A program made the position numbers and the translations under genes. Below the pieces are notes generated by a model. That model had not been told where the DNA came from. It searched no databases and saw only the letters and a list, made by a program, of their open reading frames with translations. Of a stretch of 64,000 nucleotides of DNA, positions 8,257-17,757 are shown one piece after another. Each line of letters opens with the position of its first letter. Within the stretch, counting starts at the first letter, position 1. Source of the stretch: Bacteroidales bacterium (GTDB taxonomy: Bacteria; Bacteroidota; Bacteroidia; Bacteroidales; UBA932); contig JAJFVD010000010.1 of the NCBI GenBank assembly GCA_021371955.1, positions 1 to 64,000 of the forward strand, read 5' to 3'.

Positions 8257-9048
8257 GTGAAAAAAATAGAATTTCATAATAACATTATTTCAACAGAAGA
8301 ATTTATTAATGGAATATTTTGCAAAAAGGATTTACTTCCTTCAGTTCCGAGAGAAAACAGCAATATTCTTAATCTATTAGATGAAGAAACGATTGCAAAA
8401 ATGGCAATTACAAATTATCGCATTGTAATAAACTTATCCACAAATGATTTTCAGACCTATTTAATATATAAAGATTTACCAAAAGGTATTGATAATTTAT
8501 TGACTTGGGAGTATGAAATTACAGTAAAATACAAAATTGATAAGGGTTCACGTTTCACTCCTAGAGAAAACGAAATTGGTACAGATGAAGTCATCAAATG
8601 TGACACAATAATTACAAAGGCAATCGTCATCTTCGAAGATGAAGTTTTAAAACAGCGAAGCCCACAATACATATCAGATTTTTTGAGTACGGATTATAAA
8701 AAAATACTCGAACTTGATTATGGGCCAGCCATCTCTTTTCAAAAGGCAATAGCTGCATTTGATCTATGGGAACATTCAAGTGAATTTCTAAAATATTTAG
8801 ATGACGATGCATTAGAAGAGATTACAATAGGTCATAGGTTCTTCATTTTTGCAAATGTTTCATTTAAGTCAAAGTTTATAGATGACACTATCACAATGAG
8901 TCATTCAATGAGAGGACTAGGAGATTTGCTATGTTTCGAGAGATACTTATTCAAAAAATGTTGCGATTGGGCAACGAATTCATTTTTCGATTTTGATCAG
9001 CCGGTAGAATTCAAATACGATACAATTGAAATTGCTTTTGAGATGTAA
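8257..9048 (+). CDS. hypothetical cytoplasmic protein
   Basis: 263 residues from a GTG start (GTGAAAAAAATAG); no in-frame ATG occurs before residue 49, so GTG is the best start. There is no signal peptide or membrane segment. The protein is acidic, with strands in the first half (EYEITVKYKI, KAIVIFEDEVL) and helices in the second (PAISFQKAIAAFDLWEHSSEFLKYLDDDALEEI). I recognise no family. Downstream, 9107-9178 holds a 23-codon fragment (DFRIPRDNIFFWNYYQPILE) followed by stops that might be a gene remnant; the rest of the gap to 9315 shows nothing. Confidence 0.55.
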   Translation: MKKIEFHNNIISTEEFINGIFCKKDLLPSVPRENSNILNLLDEETIAKMAITNYRIVINLSTNDFQTYLIYKDLPKGIDNLLTWEYEITVKYKIDKGSRFTPRENEIGTDEVIKCDTIITKAIVIFEDEVLKQRSPQYISDFLSTDYKKILELDYGPAISFQKAIAAFDLWEHSSEFLKYLDDDALEEITIGHRFFIFANVSFKSKFIDDTITMSHSMRGLGDLLCFERYLFKKCCDWATNSFFDFDQPVEFKYDTIEIAFEM

Positions 9049-9315
9049 TATGGAAACGATTGCAAGACATAATCTAACGGGAGAAATTCATTTCTAATGA
9101 ACTCATATGGATTTTAGAATTCCAAGAGATAATATCTTCTTCTGGAATTATTACCAACCGATTCTTGAAAGTCTATAGCAAATCTAAGGTGATCCCAGTA
9201 GATAATTTTCTCAATATGAATTTTCTGATCCGAATTATTGAATCAATAAACACTAAAAAAGTAAAGTATTTAATAAACTGAAAAAATAAATAATAAATAT
9301 AAATGTTAAACAAAA

Positions 9316-10845
9316 ATGATAAATAATGATGAAAACAATATTAAACTAAGAATTGGGATTTCTACCATAGGGTTCAAAGAGAAACCTAAAACAGAAAGTG
9401 AGGACAAGAATGATCCGCTTCTTGCAAAGAACATAAAATTTTCAATTCAATCAATTACTCTTGATGATTTTGCAGAAAAGATAATAAATGGATATTCCTT
9501 CTGTCAGAATTTTGAAACAGGAAAAGAAATTTTTGGTAATTGGGGTAAAACTTATGAAAATTTTCGCTCGGCTCAATTTTTATGGCTCGATTTTGATCAT
9601 TCTTTTGAAAATATATACTCAGCTTATAATAAGCTTACATATAAACCAACAATCGCATATACAACCATGTCGAATTCAGATGTAGATTCCAAATTTCGTT
9701 TTGTGTATATTCTTGATTTTACAATTATTGAAGGATTAGAATACAAACGATACTTAAATTTAATAATAAATTCAGTTGTTCAAGATCTTGGTAAAAAGTA
9801 TTATGATGATAAAATTTTAGATAGATCATGTTTCAATCCAATACAACAAATGTTTGGTTCCAAACCAAACTGTATTTTGATCAAAAATTTTAATAATATT
9901 TTTCAAAAGGGTGATTTTGATGAAATTTCTAAAAGTATTGTTATCAACCAATATGTTAATATGCGTACCAAAATTTCTAATGTTAGTAAGGAGGAGGGGA
10001 GAAGAACAATTACAGAGAATAGAAATAGTAGTACATCTACATCAGGAACGCCTATGGTTTATACAGTAAGTTATTCAAACCTTGATAAAGCAATATTGAA
10101 TTCTAACTCAGTCTATACAAATGTATCTTATCAAAATATATATGCAATTAAATATTTATATGATACTGAAAATCATAAATACATTAAAGTTCCGAAAGGT
10201 AAGAGGAGTAACGTTTTATATTATCAGGCAATAACTCTTAGGAACATTGATCCTAATATCTCCTTTGAAAAGCTGAGTGGAAATCTTGTGTATTTATTCA
10301 GTCATTACTATGAGCAGGGAGATTTCCCTAAAGAAAAAGTTATTGAAACAGCAAAATGTGTCATGAATATTGACTTATCCAATTATTCAGATTTTGGTAA
10401 ACGAAAATATGTAATAAATCCTGAGTGTATTATGTTGCCAAAGGCTGAAAAGATGAAAGAACTTGGTATCGCAAAGCGAAAAACTAGAGACGAAATGATA
10501 CTTCCTAATATTGATATGTCAATTTCTATAAAGGAAAATGCGGATTATCTGGGCTATTCTACCTCTACTATTTATAAGTGTTTAAATGATAATGGGGCCT
10601 TAAAGAGAAATGATAATAAATACAAAAATTTTGAAAAGATATATGAAGAGAATCCTGAATCTAGGAGTATTAGGAAGCTAGCCAAACTATCAAATCTAAG
10701 CAAGTCTACCGTTCAGAAATATCTAAAATATTTGCCAATAAATGAAGTGAAAAAAGATATTGAGAAGACTTTAGATGTTGCATACGAGTCCAGTTTAGCA
10801 ATTCCAATAGAATGTCAAAATATTAACCGAGATAAGCCTGGATAA
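9316..10845 (+). CDS. primase/replication-initiator-like protein with C-terminal HTH
   Basis: 509 residues. Residues about 90-190 carry the pattern of archaeo-eukaryotic primase-like (AEP/RepB-type) domains of mobile elements: FLWLDFDHSF with paired acidic residues on a strand, KFRFVYILDFTI, and DRSCFNPIQQMFGSKPN. A Ser/Thr-rich linker (about 225-250) leads to a helical region and a C-terminal part with two HTH-like segments, SIKENADYLGYSTSTIYKCL and SIRKLAKLSNLSKSTVQKYL. A role in replication or mobilisation of the element is an inference. No helicase domain is present, so it would need a host helicase or act only as origin binder. Confidence 0.55.
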   Translation: MINNDENNIKLRIGISTIGFKEKPKTESEDKNDPLLAKNIKFSIQSITLDDFAEKIINGYSFCQNFETGKEIFGNWGKTYENFRSAQFLWLDFDHSFENIYSAYNKLTYKPTIAYTTMSNSDVDSKFRFVYILDFTIIEGLEYKRYLNLIINSVVQDLGKKYYDDKILDRSCFNPIQQMFGSKPNCILIKNFNNIFQKGDFDEISKSIVINQYVNMRTKISNVSKEEGRRTITENRNSSTSTSGTPMVYTVSYSNLDKAILNSNSVYTNVSYQNIYAIKYLYDTENHKYIKVPKGKRSNVLYYQAITLRNIDPNISFEKLSGNLVYLFSHYYEQGDFPKEKVIETAKCVMNIDLSNYSDFGKRKYVINPECIMLPKAEKMKELGIAKRKTRDEMILPNIDMSISIKENADYLGYSTSTIYKCLNDNGALKRNDNKYKNFEKIYEENPESRSIRKLAKLSNLSKSTVQKYLKYLPINEVKKDIEKTLDVAYESSLAIPIECQNINRDKPG

Positions 10846-10987
10846 ATTATGAATTGATGAAAATGGTTAATGATGGAAATCGATACCGATTCTCTTTTTA
10901 AGAGTATGATTGCAATTTGAAGTCTTGTCAGAATTTTTATCCTGTTTGAAAAGTATTTAAGAAATAATAATCATCAAGAAAAAAACT

Positions 10988-10995
10988 TATATTTG
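10988..10995 (+). promoter_or_regulatory. -7 promoter element TATATTTG for the 11059 lipoprotein gene
   Basis: An exact TAnnTTTG match 64 nt before the ATG at 11059. No convincing TTTG -33 element lies at the usual 19-base spacing. Confidence 0.5.
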
Positions 10996-11058
10996 TAAAT
11001 CAGCGTTTTAAGAATGGGGAGTATATTATATTAATTGCCTGTTTAACGAAAATTTCAC

Positions 11059-11742
11059 ATGAAAACATTATTTCACCGGTCTATTTTTGTGTTGCTATTA
11101 ATAGGAACACAATTATTTTTTGGATGTGAAAAGAATCCAAAAGTGGTTCCTCCAGTTGTACTTCAACCAACAGTAGAACTTACAATAACGCCAACAGGTA
11201 CTCTTAAATATGGAGATAATTGTACAATATCTTGGACATCAACTAATGCTAATGGAGGTGTATTTCTTAACAACCAAAGTGTTGGAACTTCTGGTGGCAT
11301 AACAAAAAAAATATTTCGTGATACAACATTTATTCTTCGTGGAGTAAATGGCAGTTTAACCGCAACTAATCAAAAAGATGTAAAAGTTGGCGACTGGACA
11401 ACGTCAGATGAGGGATTATTAACTCACAACTACTGGTTGCTTAAAAGAATAGAATACTATGAAGATAGCAATTTTACAGACAGTTTAATACTAGTACAAA
11501 CACCAGAACGACTAACTGATAAGTATTATTTTTATCTTAATGGTAAATATGAAGTATTTCATGCTACCGGTGTCTTGTTTGGAGGAGGAACATGGTCCCT
11601 TTCTGGTAAAACTTTAATTATAATCTCAAGTTCTTATGAAATTCTTGTGTTGTCACAAAAAAGTTTTTCAATAAGGACTTTTTTAGAAATTTTACCAAAC
11701 GGTAAGTCTAAGTTCCAAGTAAGTACTTACTGGCGATCATAA
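11059..11742 (+). CDS. surface lipoprotein with an Ig-like domain
   Basis: 227 residues. Signal sequence and lipobox end in FFGCEKNPK with the Cys near residue 23, followed by a Pro/Val-rich linker. Residues about 35-105 (VELTITPTGTLKYGDNCTISWTSTNANGGVFLN ... TFILRGVNGSLTATNQKDVKV) have the spacing of a bacterial Ig-like or PKD-like beta sandwich. The C-terminal 110 residues resemble the lipocalin-like or DUF5004-type fold of Bacteroidota lipoproteins (YYFYLNGKYEVFHATGVLFGGGTWSLSGKTLII). Probably displayed on the outer membrane. It shares the CKKxPxK post-lipobox style with the 13057 and 18610 proteins. Confidence 0.65.
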   Translation: MKTLFHRSIFVLLLIGTQLFFGCEKNPKVVPPVVLQPTVELTITPTGTLKYGDNCTISWTSTNANGGVFLNNQSVGTSGGITKKIFRDTTFILRGVNGSLTATNQKDVKVGDWTTSDEGLLTHNYWLLKRIEYYEDSNFTDSLILVQTPERLTDKYYFYLNGKYEVFHATGVLFGGGTWSLSGKTLIIISSSYEILVLSQKSFSIRTFLEILPNGKSKFQVSTYWRS

Positions 11743-11873
11743 TTATAAGGAGTTCCAAACCGGACGACTTTAATTAGAAATGTTTTTGAGCTATTTTGTA
11801 TAGCAAAGTGGCTTTTCTTTTGGGCGGAATTTTAACAAACATTGATATTTAATTTGATTATAATTGGATTAAA

Positions 11874-12512
11874 TCAAAGTGCAATTTTTGGCTGGCTAAT
11901 AGTTGTAGCCTTTGACAAGCCTAACCTTTTAATTTTGGTTGCAGTATTGAAGTGAATACCGGCTAACTGAGCAGCTTCTTTGAGCTTTAGCCCTTGCTTA
12001 ATATATCCCAATGCTTTCTTGTTTTGAGGCTTGTCCAAGAAAGTGAGGACATCTTCAATAGATCCCTCTTTTCTGCCTTTATAAATGCCCTTCATCTTGG
12101 CAATACATATTCCTTCAATTTGTCGTTCCTTGATCTGAGACCGTTCCATCTCTCCAACTGTTGCCAAAATTGAGATCATAAGTTTTGCAATAGGATTTTC
12201 TTTCCCATTATCGTCAATAGTGCGTAATCCTTGACTTAGAAAAATAATTGGTACATTCTTCACATTAAAAAAATGAATAGTATCAAGAATGTCTCTAAGA
12301 TCTCTTCCCAAACGATCAATCGTCCAAACCGATAATGTTGACATTATACCCTTATCAAGATACTTCAACACTTCCTTGCCTCCGGTGCGGTCAAAGAAAG
12401 GGATGGCTCCTGAGCATTTGTCTTCGACTACATAACCGAAATCCTTTTCGTTGATTCTTTGCCTGTCCGTCTTTTGGTCAATTGTTGAAACTCGTGTATA
12501 AAGTATATTCAT
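11874..12512 (-). CDS. serine recombinase (resolvase/invertase family)
   Basis: 212 residues from the ATG at 12512; an upstream GTG at 12518 is less likely. The N-terminal catalytic domain has NILYTRVSTIDQ with the catalytic Ser at about residue 9, VWTIDRLGRDLRD with the conserved Arg pair, and the GEMERSQIKERQIEGI segment of helix E. The C-terminal 45 residues (GYIKQGLKLKEAAQLAGIHFNTATKIKRL) are a HTH_7-like DNA-binding domain. It is of the small resolvase class, not the large integrase class. Its upstream region contains four copies of an ATTTTGTGAC-like motif, a likely recombination or operator site. It may be a stability resolvase or the remnant of a Tn3-like unit; no transposase is seen. 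Confidence 0.85.
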   Translation of the reverse strand: MNILYTRVSTIDQKTDRQRINEKDFGYVVEDKCSGAIPFFDRTGGKEVLKYLDKGIMSTLSVWTIDRLGRDLRDILDTIHFFNVKNVPIIFLSQGLRTIDDNGKENPIAKLMISILATVGEMERSQIKERQIEGICIAKMKGIYKGRKEGSIEDVLTFLDKPQNKKALGYIKQGLKLKEAAQLAGIHFNTATKIKRLGLSKATTISQPKIAL

Positions 12513-12513
12513 A

Positions 12514-12640
12514 ATCACAAAATAAGAGTGGTAGTATTTACACCCTAAATATATGAATATTTTGTGACATATACAAGCATTCGGCCAATAAAATCATAAA
12601 ATTGAGGTCACAATTTGAGGTATACCCTAATTTTGTGACC
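12514..12640. promoter_or_regulatory. candidate recombination site (res-like) of the serine recombinase
   Basis: Four half-sites with the core ATTTTGTGA: TCACAAAAT at 12515-12523, ATTTTGTGAC at 12559-12568, GGTCACAATTT at 12606-12616 and AATTTTGTGACC at 12629-12640. The last two form an inverted pair of 35 bp, and the first two another pair about 54 bp wide. Arrays of inverted half-sites beside the gene are typical of resolvase res sites. The first overlaps the region before the start codon, so it could also autoregulate. Confidence 0.5.
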
Positions 12641-13056
12641 ATATAGAATGTGATTAGGATTGATCTTTAATATGGCAGCTTCAGAAAGCGATAAGCTGAT
12701 TGGTGAGCAATTACGACAATAAAATTCCAATTATTAAAATCTAACTCATTGAAATGGTTATTTTATGAAGTTGTTTCCATAAAACATTAATTTACAAGCG
12801 TTTCTTATAAAAATTATTTGCTAGGTTAAAAAGAATTCTCTAACTTTATATCACTTTGTCTTGAAGGTGGTTACATGATTTGAGAATTTGATACTGGTGT
12901 TGGGTTTAAGGGTATTTATGTATATTTCAGACAAGTAAGAAAAGTTATAGGTATCGATACAATTGTATCAAGATTTAGCTTATTTGAGAGATAAAATTTA
13001 GTTCTTATTCACAATATATCCTATTAAAAAAGGATTGTCCCTATTCTATATACACT
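12641..13056. other. intergenic region before the FN3-repeat lipoprotein gene
   Basis: About 415 bp. At 12672 a short open frame (MAASESDKLIGEQLRQ then stop) resembles the first turns of an XRE-type HTH protein and may be a truncated regulator. A TAACTTTATATC element at 12841-12852 recurs at 18407-18418 in front of the related lipoprotein gene at a similar distance (216 and 203 bp to the start) and is a probable promoter element. Nothing else is evident. Confidence 0.4.
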
Positions 13057-15687
13057 ATGAAAACCAAACTTTCTTTTTTTGCAGTTGGCGCGATATGTCT
13101 TCTGTTTGTCCTTGCCATTAGTTGTAAGAAAGATCCACCAAAAGTTATTCCAATCCTTAGCACAACTGCTGTCACCAACATAACATCTACAACGGCTACT
13201 AGTGGAGGAACTATTACAAGTGACGGAAATTCGCCCGTTACATCAAGAGGAGTCTGTTGGAGCACAAATCAGAATCCAACAATATCCGATAGTAAAACAA
13301 GTGACGGAACTGGGATAGGAACATTCGTAAGTTCAATTACAGGACTCTCTCCTGGAGTTACATACTATGTGAGATCCTATGCCACCAATGCTATTGGGAC
13401 TGCATATGGTGCTCAGTTAACAATAGTAACGACCACCATCTTGCCTGTTCTAACAACAACAGACCTTCTTGGAATTTCATCCACTACAGCAACAAGTGGG
13501 GGAAATATTACTAGCGATGGCGGAGCAATTGTAATCGCCAGAGGTGTATGCTGGAGCAGAAATACAATGCCTACTGTCAGAGTAGACAGTACCACTAACA
13601 ATGGTACTGGCCTGGGAATCTTTACGAGCTCAATTACTGGTTTGTCAGCCGGCAAGACTTATTATATCAGATCCTATGCAACCAACAGCGTTGGAACTGC
13701 TTATGGCAACCAGATAACATTTAATACTTCTGCTATTATTCCGACAGTATTAACATCTGCTATTAAAGATATAACTCCAGTAACAGCAAAAAGTGGTGGT
13801 GATGTCACTAATGACGGAGGGTCAACTATAACAGCTAGAGGCGTATGTTGGAATATAGAGCAAACACCTACTATTGCAAACAGCAAATCATCTGATGGTA
13901 CAGGGATCGGGAATTATTCCAGCACAGTTATTGGTTTAACACCAGGCACAACATACTTTGTCAGGGCATATGCAACCAATAACGTTGGCACAGCTTACGG
14001 GAGTCAGGAAACTTTTACTTCAATAGCTGTTTTGCCTATTGTTTCTACAACCAAAATATCAGCTATCACATCAACAACAGCAACAAGTGGTGGAAATATT
14101 ACTACGGACGGCGGATCATCAGTAAAAGCAAGAGGAGTTTGTTGGAGTGCAAGTCAAAACCCAACAATTACAGATACTAAAACATCAGATGGTACTGGCA
14201 CAGGTAGTTATATAAGTTCAATAAGCGGATTAGTGCAAGGCACAACATATTATCTTAAAGCATACGCAACTAATTCAATTGGAACTGCTTATGGTAATCA
14301 AGTTGTTGTAAACACGAATCCCGATCAAATCATCTCATTAAGTCTAATAAATCCAATAAGTGAACTAATTATTAGTAAAGAATTTACTCCACAATTAATG
14401 GGTAAAACATCGTTAGGCAAAGATGTTTCAATATCAGATTTTACAGTCACCGGCGATGATAAAATCACTATTGTAGGAAAGAAGATCATTGGAGCCAAAA
14501 GTGGAATGACAATAATTAAGTTCAAAACGGGAACCATTGAACTGAATTTTGAATTAAATATCACAGCCGTTGAAGAGGTGTTAAATATTGACAGTTATTT
14601 AGCAACACCTGCTCAGAATTGTCAAATTGTAGTTCCGGTTGTAGTAATTAATTATTATCCAACGCTAAATGGTATTGATATTGATACCCGAAGAGCTCCA
14701 AATTATGGAAGTTTGGATCCAATTACGATTGAAAATCTAAAGAAGAGGACAATTGATATATTGAGGTTAACAAAATTTGCAGCAGAAGAAGGTTCTAAAT
14801 TTAGAGGATATAATAACTCTAATGCTCTTCCGTATGTCGGAATAAAAATAATAAAATATTATAATTTGTATGAAATAAAGCGAGGAATGCGTTTATCTCC
14901 AACCTCCCTTGTTTATCAGCCAGATTTTTTTGATGCGTTTTCGAAAATAAATTTGCAGAATGCTGTTGATAATTTAGGAGCAAAAGAGGTGTGGTTTTCT
15001 TTAAGGCCTTTGAGCTCAGAATATCCAGTAGTAACTCAAGAAAATTTAAATCCTGAAAACTTTATAAATATTGGAGAATCAAATATGTCCAGCCCTACAA
15101 CGGGTGATGTATCGAATAGTGATAGACGTAATGATGATCTTCCAATCTACTCCAAAACTTATGTCGTTTATGGTTATAACTTACATAGATCATACCCAGA
15201 AAATATTGAAAACCGAGGGCATCAAATTGAAAGTCAAATGAGTTATTTTCCTGACCCTGGAATATTTACTTCAAATGAGAGGATGTTTTTAAATAAATTC
15301 GTTGGAATATCTTTTCTTCCACCTCTCAACGGAAAGCCTTTGGGCAGGTGTGGAAATACTCATTTCCCGCCAAATTCATCTGTGGATTATGACTGGGACA
15401 ATTCCACAATTGTTAAATCGGATATTGAAGATTGGAAGCCTGACGGTGGAACTCTGAAGGATATTAATAGTTCTCGTTGGAAAAATATTAAATATAATTA
15501 TCCACCCACATCTACTTTCACCGTTTATGAAAATGATGCCGGATTTAAATGGAAGATTTTTTGGTTTCAATCTATTCCTGGATATAACAATAACATCCCT
15601 TACGAAAATTATAAAATATCTAATTGGTGGGATTTATTTTATAATTGGGATGATGCAAATAAAAATAAATTAAAATTGTGGAAATAG
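13057..15687 (+). CDS. large lipoprotein with four FN3-like repeats and an unknown C-terminal domain
   Basis: 876 residues. A lipobox (LAISCKK, Cys about 23) is followed by four repeats of about 95 residues (about 32-420), each with T(A/S)TSGG.I(T/S).DGG, a RGVCWS motif, a SDGTG.G turn and TYY(V/L)(R/K)(S/A)YATN..GTAYG. This is the FN3-like repeat common in Bacteroidota surface proteins. After a Big-like domain (about 430-515) comes a roughly 350-residue domain with RGHQIESQMSYF and GRCGNTHFPPNSSVDYDWDN that I cannot assign; its conserved His, Glu, Cys and Asn could be functional. It lacks the protease, PKD and FISUMP parts of the related 18610 protein. Likely exposed on the cell surface. Confidence 0.75.
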   Translation: MKTKLSFFAVGAICLLFVLAISCKKDPPKVIPILSTTAVTNITSTTATSGGTITSDGNSPVTSRGVCWSTNQNPTISDSKTSDGTGIGTFVSSITGLSPGVTYYVRSYATNAIGTAYGAQLTIVTTTILPVLTTTDLLGISSTTATSGGNITSDGGAIVIARGVCWSRNTMPTVRVDSTTNNGTGLGIFTSSITGLSAGKTYYIRSYATNSVGTAYGNQITFNTSAIIPTVLTSAIKDITPVTAKSGGDVTNDGGSTITARGVCWNIEQTPTIANSKSSDGTGIGNYSSTVIGLTPGTTYFVRAYATNNVGTAYGSQETFTSIAVLPIVSTTKISAITSTTATSGGNITTDGGSSVKARGVCWSASQNPTITDTKTSDGTGTGSYISSISGLVQGTTYYLKAYATNSIGTAYGNQVVVNTNPDQIISLSLINPISELIISKEFTPQLMGKTSLGKDVSISDFTVTGDDKITIVGKKIIGAKSGMTIIKFKTGTIELNFELNITAVEEVLNIDSYLATPAQNCQIVVPVVVINYYPTLNGIDIDTRRAPNYGSLDPITIENLKKRTIDILRLTKFAAEEGSKFRGYNNSNALPYVGIKIIKYYNLYEIKRGMRLSPTSLVYQPDFFDAFSKINLQNAVDNLGAKEVWFSLRPLSSEYPVVTQENLNPENFINIGESNMSSPTTGDVSNSDRRNDDLPIYSKTYVVYGYNLHRSYPENIENRGHQIESQMSYFPDPGIFTSNERMFLNKFVGISFLPPLNGKPLGRCGNTHFPPNSSVDYDWDNSTIVKSDIEDWKPDGGTLKDINSSRWKNIKYNYPPTSTFTVYENDAGFKWKIFWFQSIPGYNNNIPYENYKISNWWDLFYNWDDANKNKLKLWK

Positions 15688-15865
15688 ATTTGTTTTCCAA
15701 CAATTCCAAACTGGTAACTCTTAGTGCAGTTTCAGAATTTACTATCTACCAAATATTAATTATCCATTTGCTTTGAGCCGGTGAAATCCAACAATATTTT
15801 TTATGTCATTATCTCCTTAAAAACAATGATTATATAATATTGAATAATTGAAAAGCAAGGGATAT

Positions 15866-16492
15866 TTAGACTATTATTGCTTTCAGCAAATCGTTATTCA
15901 TTTCTAACTTCTCACCCATTAACCATTTTGTTTCATTTGATACAATTACTGGCATTCGTTTCTTTGAGTTGTGAATTTCCGACAAAAGTTTGTTGGCTTC
16001 TGTCGTCAAAATCGTGAATGTTTTCAATTGCTCTCCAGTTGATTTATCTGACCATGCATTCCATAGCCCAGCAAATGCAAAAGGGGATTCATCTTTTAAT
16101 GCTAGTAAATATTTTTGCTTATTTTTCCCTTTTTCATCCAACCATTGCCACTCAAAGAAACCGTCGGCAAAAATCAGACATCGATTATTTATTGAATACT
16201 TAAATGATGGTTTTTCGTTTAATGTTTCAATCTTGGCATTCAAGGTACTATTTTGAATGGTTCTATCTTTAGCCCAGAAAGGAATTAATCCCCAATTCAT
16301 TAACTGCAACTTATTAGGCTGAGTATTTGCCACAACAATTACATCAGGATGTGCAAAACCATTATAATTCACAATCCAGTCTTTGTATGGATCATCATGA
16401 TTTATTAAGTCTGCTGAAACATCTTCAATGCTTTCATATTTTTTATCAAGCATTTCGAGCACTTTTTTTGAAGCTTGAAAGTAGAAACACAT
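15866..16492 (-). CDS. SRAP-domain protein (HMCES/YedK family)
   Basis: 208 residues forming a complete SRAP domain. Cys2 directly after Met (MCFYF) is the residue that crosslinks to abasic sites in single-stranded DNA, with Asn at about 78 (NAKIET), Glu in ADGFFEW and His in IHNSKKRMP. The family shields abasic sites during replication. The gene is the last of a tight operon umuD-umuC-SRAP, with a single base between stop and start at each junction. This context supports a role in tolerance of SOS damage. The start is fixed by the need for Cys at position 2. Confidence 0.92.
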   Translation of the reverse strand: MCFYFQASKKVLEMLDKKYESIEDVSADLINHDDPYKDWIVNYNGFAHPDVIVVANTQPNKLQLMNWGLIPFWAKDRTIQNSTLNAKIETLNEKPSFKYSINNRCLIFADGFFEWQWLDEKGKNKQKYLLALKDESPFAFAGLWNAWSDKSTGEQLKTFTILTTEANKLLSEIHNSKKRMPVIVSNETKWLMGEKLEMNNDLLKAIIV

Positions 16493-16493
16493 T

Positions 16494-17756
16494 TCATTCT
16501 GTTTTAATGGTTATAATTTCATCTAACTTTGTTGTATAGCGTGGAGATAGGTGTTCTTGCTTCATCTTCCACTTCCTCCCAGGATCTTCTGCAGCAAGCA
16601 TAACTTTCCGATTGCCAATTTCCTTATTGATTTTATCAATTGTAGTCATTAATGACTTGTGTTTTGGGTTCGAGTTTTCGAAGATGTTTAATTGGCACGA
16701 ATTTTCAGGCGTAATATCCATTACAATAACACCTGCCTTTTTGTATTTATATCCATCAACAAACACCTTTTGGAGTCCATCAATTGCAAATTTTGCAATC
16801 TCTATGGATGAATTAGTCGGGTAGGGAAGCTTAATTACCGCATTACGATTACATTGTGGCAAATCTTCTCTAAAATAATTTGTGTGTATGAAAACCATAA
16901 CGGTATTGCAACATGTTTTCTGATCTCTCAATTTCTCAGCACATGAAGAAGCAAATGTTACTATCCTTTCTTTCAATTGATCAAGTGTTGTATACATCTC
17001 GTCAAAAGAGCGTGTTGTTGCTATGCTCTTTTTATTTTGAACACTCTCTATTTCAAGGATACGTTCACCTTCAAGTTCTTTTTTAAGACGTAAACCAACA
17101 ATTGACATATTCCTTTTTATCCAATTGTCTGACATCTGCACAAAATCCCAGGCATTCCTTACGCCATTGTCTTTTAGCCTCTTTGAGTGTTGTCTACCTA
17201 CTCCCCACACTTCTTCAATTGAAAGCCATTTTAATGCCTTTTTACGTTTTTCATCAGAATCAATAACATAAACAGAGTTTGTTCTTTCTGGAAATTTCTT
17301 TGCAATACGATTGGCAATTTTGGAAAGAGCTTTAGTTTCTGCAAAACCAATTGAAACGGGTATACCTGTAAATTTTAAGATCTTTTTTCTTATGGATTTC
17401 CCTGTTTCTTCCAGATCGAATAATTCAAAACCATCAAAACAAAGAAAGGCTTCGTCAATGCTGTATATCTCAACTTGAGGTGCATAAGTAGAAAGTATCG
17501 ACATCACCCTTGAACTCATATCCCCGTATAAAGCAAAATTTGAGGAAAAAGTATAAACACCGTTTTCGTCAAATAATTTTTGATATTGAAAAGCAGGTGC
17601 GCCCATTGGGATATTAAGTTTTTTAGCCTCATTACTTCTTGCAATGACACAACCATCGTTATTACTTAAAACAACGACTGGCTTTCCGTTGAGATCTGGA
17701 CGAAACACTCGCTCACAACTGGCATAGAAGTTATTGCAATCAACTAATGCAAACAT
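16494..17756 (-). CDS. umuC: Y-family DNA polymerase V catalytic subunit
   Basis: 420 residues, the usual UmuC length. The palm has ALVDCNNFYASCERVF with the first catalytic Asp and YSIDEAFL with the second Asp/Glu pair; NNDGCVIARSNEAK is the fingers signature. The helix-hairpin-helix region WGVGRQHSKRLKDNGV and a little-finger domain follow, and the C-terminus has the UmuC-specific extension with an NIFEN motif, likely for clamp contact (QLNIFE). Error-prone synthesis across lesions with UmuD' is the expected role. The gene starts one base after the umuD stop. Confidence 0.93.
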   Translation of the reverse strand: MFALVDCNNFYASCERVFRPDLNGKPVVVLSNNDGCVIARSNEAKKLNIPMGAPAFQYQKLFDENGVYTFSSNFALYGDMSSRVMSILSTYAPQVEIYSIDEAFLCFDGFELFDLEETGKSIRKKILKFTGIPVSIGFAETKALSKIANRIAKKFPERTNSVYVIDSDEKRKKALKWLSIEEVWGVGRQHSKRLKDNGVRNAWDFVQMSDNWIKRNMSIVGLRLKKELEGERILEIESVQNKKSIATTRSFDEMYTTLDQLKERIVTFASSCAEKLRDQKTCCNTVMVFIHTNYFREDLPQCNRNAVIKLPYPTNSSIEIAKFAIDGLQKVFVDGYKYKKAGVIVMDITPENSCQLNIFENSNPKHKSLMTTIDKINKEIGNRKVMLAAEDPGRKWKMKQEHLSPRYTTKLDEIITIKTE

Positions 17757-17757
17757 T

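Noticed and set aside
11874..13056. Invertase-driven phase variation of the FN3 lipoprotein genes
   Set aside because: No inverted repeats flanking the promoter or gene were seen, and both genes face the same way.
13413..14564. Minus-strand frames inside the FN3 gene
   Set aside because: They are mirrors of the repetitive Thr/Ser/Gly codons and have no start context or homology.
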